A DNA stretch of 63,723 nucleotides, from positions 1 to 63,723 of the IMG/VR virus record IMGVR_UViG_3300037481_000553; one strand, 5' to 3'. A model generated the notes under the pieces. The model ran no database searches. It was not told the DNA's origin and was given only the letters and a program-made list of their open reading frames with translations. Both the position numbers and the translations under genes were made by a program. Below are positions 31,838 to 41,527 of this stretch, one piece after another. The DNA comes from a virus. Within the stretch, counting starts at the first letter, position 1. The number at the start of each line of letters is the position of its first letter.

Positions 31838-33277
31838 TTACGTGATCGTTTCCTGGGTTAGCACACCGCTTGAGAGCTTCAGCGCACCGGTGATCGCGCC
31901 GTCGAATTCCCTGAAGTAGACATCAGCCGACACCCGGCCGCTATCGCGGAAATCCGGGTTGCCCGAAGACGTCGTAAACGTGCCGATCAACGTGAACGTG
32001 GTGCAATTGTCATTCGTGTAGTAGAAGAGCACATCGCTGCCCGACCGGATTTGCCACAAGAGTTCTTGCCCACGCGCCCAGATAATCTGCTTCGAGACTT
32101 GGTCAGTGTCGATGACGCGGATGCCCGTCGACAAGTTGAACGCACGAAACTCGATATACGAATGGACGTACGGTGGTGTGAAATCCCTCCACGTATGTGT
32201 CCACACGAAGAAGACGTCGGTGCTCGTGGCGTACATGCTGGTGATGCCGTAGTAGTCATACATATTGGTCCGTGTATTGACCCACGACAGACCCCACGGT
32301 TGAATGCCACTTGATTCTTCTAAGAGTAAGTGTCGTGTCCAATTCGTCCCACTGGCTGACGCATGCAGCAGTTCGTCGTACCAAACATCCCAGGTCGCTT
32401 CCTGGTGGTACGTCTTCATGTGGTGCACGTAGACGAACACGCCTTGCTCGCTGACCGTCATCCCGTAAATCGGCTTAGACGACATTGGTGTTGCGTCGAT
32501 GTAGCCTGCTTCAAGGGTGTAGTTCCACGGGTTAGCTAAACGCGCATCGTACATCGGTTCGCAGAACTGTATGGGCGTGTTCGTCCCATTCGACACCTTG
32601 TAGACGCGATACACCAGGGTCGTATTACCGGCCGGCCATGTGGATATTTGCTCCAATCCGTACGTCATCCAGTAGGTGTTGTTTGCGTCTGCGCCGGCCG
32701 CTTGCAGACCCCAGTATACCGGATTCAGAGACAGTGCGTAACTCGGAAGAGTGAAGGCGTATTCGTCTACCGTACCGTCGTAAGACGTGCGCCACACGTC
32801 ACCCGTCGAGCTGTAGCCATCGACACCATACACCCGATAGTAGATATATCCACCGGACGCAGTGTGCTGGAATGACGGACTTCGTGAGATGGGTTTCCAC
32901 GTCAGCGCACCTGCATCAACCGTGAGCCAAGATCGTGTCCAGTCTGGGCTGAAGGCGCTGTATGCCGCGAGGAGATACCCAAGGGTGGCGTCAGGAACGT
33001 AGTTGATGCCAGCTTGTTTTCCGTCCTGGTTCTTCGCGGTGATAGTGCTTTCACCCGTCTTTCCCGCAGGAGGCTTCGCATGCACTCTCTGCACGGTAGC
33101 CTTCTCGTCCGACGGTGTCTTCGCTTCCGGCTTCGGGTCGGGTTGCGGCTCGCTGGGTTTCGCGCGCAGCGTCTGTGGCAACCGCAAGCGACGCCCATCA
33201 CGCGCCACGACGGTGATGTCGCTGGTCGCACTCTTCCCGCTGGGGAACTTGGCTCTGACTTTCTGCGTACGTGCCAT
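31838..33277 (-). CDS. Tail tip or fibre protein
   Basis: The protein has 479 residues. Residues 1-95 are a basic, Pro/Lys/Thr-rich repeat-like segment (VRAKFPSGKSATSDITVVA and VHAKPPAGKTGESTITAKN are two related units). Residues 95-479 are beta-rich with many Trp/Tyr and internal WTRSWLTVDAGALTW-type turns, like a propeller or receptor-binding domain. It shares one base with the hub gene stop. Position after the hub suggests a distal tail protein contacting the host. Confidence 0.6.
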   Translation of the reverse strand: MARTQKVRAKFPSGKSATSDITVVARDGRRLRLPQTLRAKPSEPQPDPKPEAKTPSDEKATVQRVHAKPPAGKTGESTITAKNQDGKQAGINYVPDATLGYLLAAYSAFSPDWTRSWLTVDAGALTWKPISRSPSFQHTASGGYIYYRVYGVDGYSSTGDVWRTSYDGTVDEYAFTLPSYALSLNPVYWGLQAAGADANNTYWMTYGLEQISTWPAGNTTLVYRVYKVSNGTNTPIQFCEPMYDARLANPWNYTLEAGYIDATPMSSKPIYGMTVSEQGVFVYVHHMKTYHQEATWDVWYDELLHASASGTNWTRHLLLEESSGIQPWGLSWVNTRTNMYDYYGITSMYATSTDVFFVWTHTWRDFTPPYVHSYIEFRAFNLSTGIRVIDTDQVSKQIIWARGQELLWQIRSGSDVLFYYTNDNCTTFTLIGTFTTSSGNPDFRDSGRVSADVYFREFDGAITGALKLSSGVLTQETIT

Positions 33278-36200
33278 TAGTCCACCACCACGTCGTCCGC
33301 TTCGGCACCGTCAAAGAACACCTTGATGCCCTTTGAGAATCCCGTGCCGGTCAATTCCAGATAGTTCGGGTACAAGATGCTTGGCTTGACCGAGTAGATC
33401 TGTGGGAGAACAGGCACATGAGTCACGACTTTCGGTTCTGGTTTCGTCAGTGCCATCAACAGATCAACCAGATCCATGCGCATCGACGACGCGGTCACCG
33501 TATACCGAGGTGTGAGCTGGTCGGACTCGTCGTGGATCTGATCGATCGTCACGTCCTGGATGATAAAGTCGCCAACGCACGGAGGCGAGGTCATGTTGAC
33601 GTGCACCGTTTTGCCGGCCACCGTCTTCTTGTCGCGCGTCGCGTATCGGATGGTGATGATGGGCCACGCGTACATCTCCGCTTCGGCGAGCGCCCGCGCT
33701 TGCATTTGCTCGTTCGTCACCAGGGAGTTGTCGACGATGGTGTATTCGTAGATCCCGTCGGTGTCCGGTTCCACCGTCATCATGTACGCTTGTGACTCCG
33801 CGTCATCGTACTGGAAGAAGCGACTGAGCGCCGATCCCGCGGCCACGGTGAACTCCGGGCAGTCGAGGATGACGTCTCGGCCCACAACCAAATCGGGCAC
33901 AACAGAACGACCTGATGGGAGCGCGGGGTAGACCCCTTTGCAATTCCACGTGGTTACCTTCAGCGACTTCGCATCGGTCATCCGCACGACACCGCCCGTT
34001 GACGGGAGGAATGACCCATCGGCCAACTGCAAGTAATGTGCGTCAAAGTCGGTGCCCGTCTGCGGCTGGCTCCAGCGCGCCTTCGGGTCTGGGAGACTGC
34101 CCGGAGGCGGACCCGTGCGCGGCGTCGTGAGGGTCTTGCCTTTGGTCGGATTACCATCCGGACAGTCGACCGCAACTGTGGTCGATGCGCCGACGATGAA
34201 GATGCGATTGCGCAGCTGCGACACGTCGCGCGTCACCGTGAACGGCTGACTACCTGAATCCGCGTGCAACAGGTCGGGATTCGTGTCGACGAGATCACCC
34301 ACCGCGTCCAGATTCTCCAGGTCCACGACGACGGGTGGGGTGATTTGAAGATAGGGATAGTTCCCGATGCCGATGGTCGGGACCGGCCACGTCGTCTCGA
34401 GCGTCTGTGTCGTGTTACCAGGCACCACGAGCAATCCAGCCATGATGCTGGCTGGCGTCCAATTCGGCTCCGCGTAGAGCGTGGCTTCGGTGCCGACGAC
34501 CGCACCGATACTCATGAACACCAACCGCGCGAGCACGTCCAGCGAACCAACCGTTGGACCTGGTGTGATGCCCGTGAACGAGAACCCCGAGATCGACAGG
34601 TCTGAATTCGACGCGGTGCCGACGCTCGTGGTCGCCGGCGAAGACCACGAGTACGTACCATCTCGGTAGAGATACGCGGTCCGGAAATTCACCCACGCGC
34701 GGCCGATCCCGTTGCTGGAGAGCACAGCCGCAACGGTCGGAGCCACGAGAGGAGCGGGGTACGGCCCGGCGAATGCGACATACGGGAGCGGATTCGCGGT
34801 AGCGATCGGCACGGCCAGCGCATCGCCGGATCCCGCTTGACCGAAGAGCGTCGTGAACTCCGTGGTCGTATTGTCATTGACCTGGCAGAACTTGTTCGCG
34901 TGTGCAAGCGATGCGCCCGTGTCACCCAACCACGAGTAGTAGATGCGACGCGCGGTGCAGGCGATCACACCAGCGTCAGAGCCAAGAATCAAGTGCCCCC
35001 ACGGAATCGTCCCTTCGCCAAACCAGCTACAGTCGGGATCTGCGGTATTCGCTGAAACGACAATCGCATCACCAGCGACACCCGGAACCAGCGCTTTGCA
35101 TAGCCGCGTCTCGAGATCCCACGACCAGAGGAACGCATCTGGATTCGCTGTCGTCGAATCAGCGTAGTCCACACCAGGCACACCGACCACGGTGTCGCGC
35201 TGCGTGGCGAACATCAACTTGTCAAGTGTCTCGTTGCCATTCGCGCCGATCTTCACATGGCCCGGGACGTCGGTTAAGATGTCCTGGAACACGTAGGTGA
35301 TGCTGCCGATGGTAACGGTATCGCCGTCCTTGAAATTCGTCCCGGAGTCCGGTGTGCCACCACCCTTCTGTAGAAAACTGTACGACGCGGTCGCCGCGAA
35401 CGGACGGTCTGTCCCGAGCGGTACGTTCGTGAAGTAGAACTGACCGTTGCCATCACCCTGAACTACATCTGCGCACGACTGGAGTGCAGACTCCGCGCCA
35501 TCGGCCCAGACGAACGTGTGGCGGAACAGGTAGTAGCCGGCTGGATACGTGAAGCCGGGATAGGTCTGCACAGCCGCGACCGTCATGTACGCGGTCAGCG
35601 GTTGCGGTACCGAGGGAGTGGGCGACGGGGTCGTCAGCGGCGTCGCCGGCTTCTTCACCGCCGACGTTGACGTGAACACGTGCACATCTTTGACGTAGTC
35701 TACCTTCCACTTCGCGCGAGCGTGCGCGCAGACCTCGCTCAAGCACGTCGTGAAATCCTGGGTCCCGTCGAACGACACCGTGACCGGATCCAGTCCCAGC
35801 TGCACATGCGACGTGGTGAACCCAGGCGCGAACCGCGCGACCAGATCGATCACGACTTCGCTGGCGCTCACGTTGTTGTATGTGGCGACCGGCCGCTTGC
35901 GGTTCAACTTCGGAGTGTAATCGACCGCGTCTATCTGGTACGCGAGTTGATCGGTCTGCCCTTCGTAGGCTTCGCTGACGGTCTGGGCGAAGCCGGCGAA
36001 CAGGAGCCGGTTACTGTCCTGACCGTCCACGATCTGCACGACCTCGCCTTCAGTCGGGAGGTTGCTCTGCCCATCAATGACAAACGTTGCCGTGTTGGGC
36101 GAATTGCCCAGCGTCTCGCGGATGCTGACGCCCGGCGAACGTCTGATGTCTCCGCCTCGCCCGAGTGTCGTCCACTTGAAACCGTTGCGGACCGTCGTGA

Positions 36201-36750
36201 TCCGACCCGCAGGATCGGTGATGATAATATCGCCGACCCCCATGGCGTGCGCGGGCGTCACGAACGAGTAGTGCTCCGCGTCCACGAACACCACATTCTG
36301 CGCGAACCCACCACCCACCAGGATGACGGAACCGTCCACGAAGTTCCGACCCGCAAGGAGCACACGGGTGGATCCCATGGTGGTGCCGAAGCTTGGAGAG
36401 ACGCTCAGCACCACCGTCTCGTAGTACGTGAATGCGTTGCTCAACGTGTCGATCTGCGATCCGCACCGCACGCTGACGGCCACTACACCCGTCGTTCCAT
36501 ACGCCGGCGTATTGCAGGTGATCGTCTGCCGATCCACGACCACGACGCTCGTGGCTTGGACCGTGCCGAAACGAACGATCGGCGGAGTCCCGCTCCCGTC
36601 GCCGCGGAAGTTCAACCCAGTGATGGTGACCGCGTCCCCACCGCTCGTGAATCCCGTCGTGACGTCCAAAGCGAGCACGACGGGTGTCGTGTCGTCAGCA
36701 GCACCGGCCGCTCGACGCAGTCGCCACGGACCGAACATTCGTTTCAGCAT
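33277..36750 (-). CDS. Central tail tip/hub protein with IPT domains
   Basis: The 1157-residue protein is the largest structural product. Residues 25-195 contain two IPT/TIG Ig-like domains (GDAVTITGLNFRGDGSGTPP, GSTRVLLAGRNFVDGSVILV). Residues 200-370 look like a tail hub (VSIRETLGNSPNTATFVIDG, LLFAGFAQTVSEAYEGQTDQ). Residues 370-1100 are a long beta-rich central region, and a third IPT-like element is at the end (PNYLELTGTGFSKGIKVFF). Position after the tape measure supports a baseplate hub connecting tube and receptor-binding proteins. Confidence 0.75.
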   Translation of the reverse strand: MLKRMFGPWRLRRAAGAADDTTPVVLALDVTTGFTSGGDAVTITGLNFRGDGSGTPPIVRFGTVQATSVVVVDRQTITCNTPAYGTTGVVAVSVRCGSQIDTLSNAFTYYETVVLSVSPSFGTTMGSTRVLLAGRNFVDGSVILVGGGFAQNVVFVDAEHYSFVTPAHAMGVGDIIITDPAGRITTVRNGFKWTTLGRGGDIRRSPGVSIRETLGNSPNTATFVIDGQSNLPTEGEVVQIVDGQDSNRLLFAGFAQTVSEAYEGQTDQLAYQIDAVDYTPKLNRKRPVATYNNVSASEVVIDLVARFAPGFTTSHVQLGLDPVTVSFDGTQDFTTCLSEVCAHARAKWKVDYVKDVHVFTSTSAVKKPATPLTTPSPTPSVPQPLTAYMTVAAVQTYPGFTYPAGYYLFRHTFVWADGAESALQSCADVVQGDGNGQFYFTNVPLGTDRPFAATASYSFLQKGGGTPDSGTNFKDGDTVTIGSITYVFQDILTDVPGHVKIGANGNETLDKLMFATQRDTVVGVPGVDYADSTTANPDAFLWSWDLETRLCKALVPGVAGDAIVVSANTADPDCSWFGEGTIPWGHLILGSDAGVIACTARRIYYSWLGDTGASLAHANKFCQVNDNTTTEFTTLFGQAGSGDALAVPIATANPLPYVAFAGPYPAPLVAPTVAAVLSSNGIGRAWVNFRTAYLYRDGTYSWSSPATTSVGTASNSDLSISGFSFTGITPGPTVGSLDVLARLVFMSIGAVVGTEATLYAEPNWTPASIMAGLLVVPGNTTQTLETTWPVPTIGIGNYPYLQITPPVVVDLENLDAVGDLVDTNPDLLHADSGSQPFTVTRDVSQLRNRIFIVGASTTVAVDCPDGNPTKGKTLTTPRTGPPPGSLPDPKARWSQPQTGTDFDAHYLQLADGSFLPSTGGVVRMTDAKSLKVTTWNCKGVYPALPSGRSVVPDLVVGRDVILDCPEFTVAAGSALSRFFQYDDAESQAYMMTVEPDTDGIYEYTIVDNSLVTNEQMQARALAEAEMYAWPIITIRYATRDKKTVAGKTVHVNMTSPPCVGDFIIQDVTIDQIHDESDQLTPRYTVTASSMRMDLVDLLMALTKPEPKVVTHVPVLPQIYSVKPSILYPNYLELTGTGFSKGIKVFFDGAEADDVVVD

Positions 36751-36757
36751 GGTGAAC

Positions 36758-37315
36758 CTAGTTGAGCAACGACAGCGAGTACTGCTGACAGGTCAGTGAA
36801 CCGGTCGCCGCAGTCTGGGTGAAGTAGACATCGACGACGTTGGACACGGTGGAGTCGAACGTCGCACCGACCGCAGGCGCATCGTTCCACGGCAGCATGG
36901 CCACAAGCGTCCCCTTGGGTGCGGTAGCCGGCACGCCGAGGATGTCTTCGCAGATGAAAATCCCGTGCCCCATCAGTGCTGCGGTCGTCCCGATGGTCCG
37001 GCACGACAGCATAATCTCGAGCCACCAGCCGACATCCGTGTGCGCGGCCACGGAGTCGAGCAGGATGGCGAGGCTGTCGAAGACCACGTCCGTGCCGAAG
37101 CGCACGTCGAAGCGCGCCGTGCCCGGCGTGGTGATGAGCGAGGAGATTTTCCCGGACGCGCGGACCATCATCTGCCGACCGAGCGCCCACCAATTCGGTG
37201 GCAGGGTGAACTTCGACGCCGCGGGAATCATGGACGCTGCGGCTGCGGCCGTCAACGCTGCGCCATCCACCTGCGAGGTGATGACGACTTCTTCGAACGT
37301 CTGTCCATTGAGCAT
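36758..37315 (-). CDS. Tail protein following the tape measure
   Basis: The 185-residue protein is beta-rich with Ala-rich stretches (MLNGQTFEEVVITSQVDGAA, AAAAASMIPAASKFTLPPNW, VYFTQTAATGSLTCQQYSLS). It lies between tape measure and hub, where distal tail (Dit-like) or tail-tip proteins are found, but the sequence is not recognised. Start 37315 is preceded by GGAGAGGCACCC. Confidence 0.65.
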   Translation of the reverse strand: MLNGQTFEEVVITSQVDGAALTAAAAASMIPAASKFTLPPNWWALGRQMMVRASGKISSLITTPGTARFDVRFGTDVVFDSLAILLDSVAAHTDVGWWLEIMLSCRTIGTTAALMGHGIFICEDILGVPATAPKGTLVAMLPWNDAPAVGATFDSTVSNVVDVYFTQTAATGSLTCQQYSLSLLN

Positions 37316-37326
37316 GGGTGCCTCTC

Positions 37327-39939
37327 CTATGAGCCGAAGCTGAATTGACGAACTGACGCGAGTTTGCGCATGATCTCGGCGCTGATCTGGCGCGCGACAT
37401 CAGCTGCGGTCCCGTTGACATAGTTGTGAACGACGATGCTGCTCCCGCCACCGATGCCCGGTGCCCCATCAGGACCACCCAACGGCACGATGGCTTCCTT
37501 GCCGTGCAGCATGACCAGCGTGCCCGCTCCGAAGTCGCCGATCCCACCTTCCTGGAAGCCAGGGATGCGCGGTCCTTGCGGGGGTGGGAGCATGCCCGTG
37601 TTGATCAACTTCTCCAGACCCTTCGCGATGTTCCTCGAACCGACGAGGAACCGCATCTCATCACGATCTTCGACCGCGCGATATCCGATGATCTCGCCGT
37701 ACGAGTACCCCATCATCGCCATCGCCTCGGCGAATTCCATGGAAACGCCCGCGTGCGCCGCTTGCATGGATGCTTGAAACGTGTCTTTCGTGACGGCCCA
37801 CGACCCCCCGAATGTGCTCGCGTTCGCGGCTTGTGAATTCGCCACGGTCGATTCGTAGAGCGACGACATCTGCCCGGCCAGACCCTGCACCGCGGCCGTC
37901 ATCGTGTTGACATGTCCCGTGTCAGCCTGGATCTGGTCGCCTACTTTCCCCCACTGCGAACGCTGATCCTCCAGCGCCATCCAGATTTCATACTGCTGAT
38001 CCTGGGTCGCGTCGGTGTAATCGCGCCCATGCCGTAGCATGAACTGGTACATGTCACGCGCTTCGGCGATCCGCTGCTCCAATGCGGCCAGCGTCCGGTC
38101 GTCCGCGAGCAACCTGGCCTGCTCGTCCAGTTTGATATTTTCATCGCGCAGCTGCGCGAGTTGGTCGTAGTAGTCCTGGTCGACGATATGCTTCTTGCGC
38201 GCGGCTTCGACCGCGTGCTGGTAGTCGGCGTCCGCGGCGATGCGCGACTTCTCGGTATCGGTCGCGTAGAGCATGGCTTTCTGCGCGCCGTACTGAATCC
38301 ACATCTGCGCGAGCACGTTGGCCGCTTCCTCTTCGATCTTCATCGCCTTGATCTCTTCCTGGCGCTCCTTGTTCACCGCGGACATCTGCGAGGCGGTCAC
38401 CCCGTAGGCCGTGGCCAGCGTGCTCTGCGAGACGCCCGCGTCCAGATACCGTTTGATCGTAGCGACCATCTCCGGGTCCATCTTCGCGACCGTCTCTCGG
38501 TAGTCCTCCGTGACCGACGCCAGCTCCTTCTGTGCAGCCGCGAGCGCTTTGGCTTCTTCCTTGGTCTTCTCCATCGTATACGAAGCCTTCTTCTGCGCCT
38601 CGGCCTGTCCGTCGGCCGCACGCGCGCCCGCTTCGGTCGCCGCGGTCGCTTCCTTCTGCGCCTCCGTGTGCGCGCCCGCGGACTTCTGCGCGTCCACCAT
38701 CTTCGAGCGCACGCCTTCGAGCGCCTCCTTGAATTTCCCAGTGGCCACGGCCCACTCGTCCGCCTTCTTCATGTTGACGTCCGCGGCATCGGCCCACCTC
38801 ACGACCTCGCCTTCGACCAACTTGATGTGCGCAGCCATCTCCTGGACGCCAAACGCCGCTCCAGGGAGCATCAGCGCTTCGCCGACTTCGTACGCCGCTT
38901 TCGCAATCTTCGCCAGACCCAGCTCGGTGTCGTAGATCCCGAGCATCAAGGTATCGAACCCTTCCTTCCCCTTGTAGAACACGAACCCCAGCACGCCAGC
39001 GACATCCGCCGCCACTTCGCCGACGCTCATCAGACCGATGGCCACGTCTTCCACGAGCTTGACCATCGTCTCAACCGCATCCGTCTGACTCCCGCCAAAC
39101 GCCGCACGGAACGACTCACCGAAGTGGTCGACCATCGCCGCGAGCACTGGCGATCGTTCCAGACCCACCGAGACTTTCTCCCAGAACTCGTCCCAGATGA
39201 TCTTGGCCTGCTGCACCTTGTCACCGAAACGAACCGTCGTCTCACCGATGCGTTCTGTGGACGCGGCGACCTTCTCCAAAATCGCCGATCGGGTCGACTC
39301 CAGCTTCCCTTCGGTGGTCAGAAGATCCGTGGTCACCCCGAGTTTCTTCGCGAAGTCTTCCTCGGCACGTGCGAGGTCGATCTTCCCGGTCAACATGGCA
39401 ATCCCGCGCGTCCGGCCCGTGACCATCGCGTCGCTGAGACGATCCAACGCTGACGTCGTGTCGATGCCCATGGCCTTGCCGAGCGCCCACGCACCTTTCG
39501 CCAGCGTCTCCATTTGATCGACGCTCAACGCCAACCCCGCGGCCATGTTCTCGTTCGCACGCTTCATGACATCCGTGTCATCGATGGTCCCTTTCATCGC
39601 CGCTTGGACCTTCGTGACGAGCGTGTCGCCCACGATGCCGGCCGCGTCCGACATCCGCTTGAACGAATCTTCGATGTCGAGCACCTTCCCGCCTTCGACC
39701 ATCATGTCGAAGACATCTTTCAACCCGTCCATCGCCATGCGCCCGGCTTGCTTCAGCGCATCGAGCGCGAGTTCACCCTTGAAGACGCCCGCGGCCAGAC
39801 TCTCGGCACCCTCACCCGTTTTCTTCTGCTGCTCGTCGAACTTCTCCAACGCCTTCTCGGTCAGCGTCAGGATGTTCGACATCCGGTCTTCGAGTTCGAT
39901 GCGACCGGAAAGTGTTCCGATGTCGAGAGTCTCGGCCAT
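37327..39939 (-). CDS. Tape measure protein
   Basis: The 870-residue protein sets tail length and is ejected with the DNA. It is helical and coiled-coil throughout (LTEKALEKFDEQQKKTGEGA; several AxxEAxK runs at 420-560). A hydrophobic part lies near residues 300-360 (VEDVAIGLMSVGEVAADVAG, VLGFVFYKG). The C-terminal globular end has the GIGGGSSIVVHNYVNG segment. At about 0.15 nm per residue the tail would be near 130 nm (estimate). It directly follows the frameshifted chaperone pair. Confidence 0.9.
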   Translation of the reverse strand: MAETLDIGTLSGRIELEDRMSNILTLTEKALEKFDEQQKKTGEGAESLAAGVFKGELALDALKQAGRMAMDGLKDVFDMMVEGGKVLDIEDSFKRMSDAAGIVGDTLVTKVQAAMKGTIDDTDVMKRANENMAAGLALSVDQMETLAKGAWALGKAMGIDTTSALDRLSDAMVTGRTRGIAMLTGKIDLARAEEDFAKKLGVTTDLLTTEGKLESTRSAILEKVAASTERIGETTVRFGDKVQQAKIIWDEFWEKVSVGLERSPVLAAMVDHFGESFRAAFGGSQTDAVETMVKLVEDVAIGLMSVGEVAADVAGVLGFVFYKGKEGFDTLMLGIYDTELGLAKIAKAAYEVGEALMLPGAAFGVQEMAAHIKLVEGEVVRWADAADVNMKKADEWAVATGKFKEALEGVRSKMVDAQKSAGAHTEAQKEATAATEAGARAADGQAEAQKKASYTMEKTKEEAKALAAAQKELASVTEDYRETVAKMDPEMVATIKRYLDAGVSQSTLATAYGVTASQMSAVNKERQEEIKAMKIEEEAANVLAQMWIQYGAQKAMLYATDTEKSRIAADADYQHAVEAARKKHIVDQDYYDQLAQLRDENIKLDEQARLLADDRTLAALEQRIAEARDMYQFMLRHGRDYTDATQDQQYEIWMALEDQRSQWGKVGDQIQADTGHVNTMTAAVQGLAGQMSSLYESTVANSQAANASTFGGSWAVTKDTFQASMQAAHAGVSMEFAEAMAMMGYSYGEIIGYRAVEDRDEMRFLVGSRNIAKGLEKLINTGMLPPPQGPRIPGFQEGGIGDFGAGTLVMLHGKEAIVPLGGPDGAPGIGGGSSIVVHNYVNGTAADVARQISAEIMRKLASVRQFSFGS

Positions 39940-39942
39940 GAG

Positions 39943-40233
39943 TTACCGCCTTTTCTTCGACTGCGACTGCAGTGCCATCATCTGGGCAATCATGCGCATC
40001 TCCTGCCATGTCTTGCCGGTCGACTCGGGTTCCGCAACCGCTCGTGGTTCGAAGTCCAACATGAAGTCTTTCACCTGAAACCGTTTCTCGCTCCTCATCT
40101 GAATCGCGGTCATGTTGGCAATCGTCGCGCAGATGGATGCCGCTTGCCAATCGCGCCGAAGATCTCCAAACGGCTCCATCTTCTCGTACGCCATCCACTC
40201 CATCAACTGCGCCCACGAGATGGAGCGCAGCAT
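39943..40233 (-). CDS. Tail assembly chaperone, frameshift extension (T part, DUF4035-like)
   Basis: The 96-residue frame has the DUF4035-like motif SWAQLMEWMAYEKMEPFGD with DWQAASICATIANMTA, then a basic tail (QSQSKKRR). It is normally not started on its own but reached from the upstream chaperone by a -1 shift at 40308-40314. The frames fit: 431 bases from the G start to this ATG leaves remainder 2. No stop interrupts the -1 frame between slip site and domain. Together with G it wraps the tape measure during tail assembly. Confidence 0.8.
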   Translation of the reverse strand: MLRSISWAQLMEWMAYEKMEPFGDLRRDWQAASICATIANMTAIQMRSEKRFQVKDFMLDFEPRAVAEPESTGKTWQEMRMIAQMMALQSQSKKRR

Positions 40234-40244
40234 CGCATCGACGT

Positions 40245-40664
40245 TTACTCGGCCGGTGGCGCAGGCGAGGCGATAGGCGAAGCGCCAGACGGCACTTCGC
40301 TCTGGTCGTTTTTTACCAGCGCTCCTTTGCCCACCTTCGCGCGCAATCCATTCAGCACCAAGCAGGCTGCGGACAGCCGGCCGTTCTCGAACGAATCGTG
40401 CTTCGCGATCGCCTGCACTGCCGCTTCACGCTCCTCCTCTGGGATGCGCGAGCCGTCCGGATTGACGATGCTCTTGACGACGAGGCGTAACCCGGCGAAT
40501 CGCTTCTTCACCGGATCGTCGTTCTCGTCGAACCATTCCAAGATGTCAGCCGACGACACCGACCCGAGCTTCAGGATTCCACGACTGGTCTCCACCTCGT
40601 CGAACCGAGTGTCCGGCGTCTCGAGGTACTCCGCGAACGACAACTGTTTCTTCTCGTTACTCAT
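40245..40664 (-). CDS. Tail assembly chaperone (G part)
   Basis: The 139-residue acidic-helical protein (KKQLSFAEYLETPDTRFDEV, SADILEWFDENDDPVKKRFA) is the standard G-like chaperone upstream of the tape measure. Its end (SEVPSGASPIASPAPPAE) is a disordered tail made only when no frameshift occurs. The slippery site A AAA AAC lies 24 codons before its stop. ATG at 40664 has a weak AAGGGCG site. Confidence 0.82.
   Translation of the reverse strand: MSNEKKQLSFAEYLETPDTRFDEVETSRGILKLGSVSSADILEWFDENDDPVKKRFAGLRLVVKSIVNPDGSRIPEEEREAAVQAIAKHDSFENGRLSAACLVLNGLRAKVGKGALVKNDQSEVPSGASPIASPAPPAE
40308..40314 (-). promoter_or_regulatory. -1 programmed frameshift site, A AAA AAC
   Basis: On the minus strand the G frame reads GTA AAA AAC, and the heptamer A AAA AAC fits the X XXY YYZ rule exactly in phase (40316-40308). 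Shifting back one base leads through an open frame into the T part. The sequence right after the site is GC-rich and could form a stimulatory hairpin. Confidence 0.85.
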
Positions 40665-40683
40665 GATCGCCCTTCCTTGTTGG

Positions 40684-41097
40684 TTACCACAGCCGCGTGC
40701 CAACGCGGCCGAGCACGTTGAACTGGCACTGGACTTGACCACGCGCGTCCAGGCCACCGTCGAACGGTTCCTGCAGCGGATTGATCTCCAGATACCACCC
40801 CGAGTTGACCCACCGATTGTGCACGACCACGAACGCGTCGTACGCCAGCCGCGCGAGTGCGTTCGCGCGCTGGTACGTGAGTGCTCGCGCGGTGATCTGC
40901 GCGCCGGGCCGGACGATGGCAGGACGAATCGTCGCGTTGTGCGTCCGGTCCGCACCCGATCCGCCTGTCTCGATGACCATCAACGATCCCGACGGGAGCA
41001 TCGGCGGTGCGGCTTTCGTCGACGTGAAGAGGTCCACGCCGTACGTCGCCACCCCGTCTTCTTCGAGCAACGTCACAAGATCGTCCAGCCAACTCAT
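40684..41097 (-). CDS. Tail terminator-like protein
   Basis: The 137-residue protein begins MSWLDDLVTLLEEDGVATYG and has a central PSGSLMVIETGGSG and the C-terminal WYLEINPLQEPFDGGLDARG; QVQCQFNVLG ends as a strand. This is the pattern of phage tail terminators (lambda gpU/DUF4128 class) that cap the tube. Position between the gp10-like gene and the chaperone supports it. Confidence 0.65.
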   Translation of the reverse strand: MSWLDDLVTLLEEDGVATYGVDLFTSTKAAPPMLPSGSLMVIETGGSGADRTHNATIRPAIVRPGAQITARALTYQRANALARLAYDAFVVVHNRWVNSGWYLEINPLQEPFDGGLDARGQVQCQFNVLGRVGTRLW

Positions 41098-41104
41098 GAC
41101 CGCC

Positions 41105-41527
41105 TCACAGTTTCTTCCACCGGGTGAACTCGATTCGTCGAGCGACCCGCTGGCCCATGTACTTCCGGCTTTCCAGGATTACCGACTCGATGAACTTCGG
41201 ACCCGTGCCCGGCACGTTCCACTGTACCTCGGTCGGTGGTTGCCAAGACGGAGGCGAATGCACCGACAGATGCTCGTGGACAGCAATCGCATACGGAGCC
41301 GACGGTCCTCCGCACGCGATAAGCGAGAAGACACGGTTCTCCTCCCACTGAGGCTTGACGGCATGGATCGATGCCCGGAGATGTCCGCCCACCGGCGGAG
41401 GACCTACAGGACAACGCTTCTTGCATTCGGTAGCCTCAATCTGTGTCTCGGTGTAGAGCGCGGCTTCCACTTCAATCGGCAGTGACTTCTTCAGCCGATC
41501 CAGCTTGACCCGCATCTCCTTCACCAT
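41105..41527 (-). CDS. HK97 gp10-like tail completion protein
   Basis: The 140-residue protein has MRVKLDRLKKSLPIEVEAAL, CPVGPPPVGGHLRASIHAVK and YAIAVHEHLSVHSPPSWQPP, the typical profile of HK97 gp10/phage neck-tail proteins (helix, then PVxxGxLRxS, then YAxxVExG-like). It overlaps the GT4 gene end. Starts at 41557 or 41516 are also possible; 41527 has GGGGAG upstream. Confidence 0.75.
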   Translation of the reverse strand: MVKEMRVKLDRLKKSLPIEVEAALYTETQIEATECKKRCPVGPPPVGGHLRASIHAVKPQWEENRVFSLIACGGPSAPYAIAVHEHLSVHSPPSWQPPTEVQWNVPGTGPKFIESVILESRKYMGQRVARRIEFTRWKKL

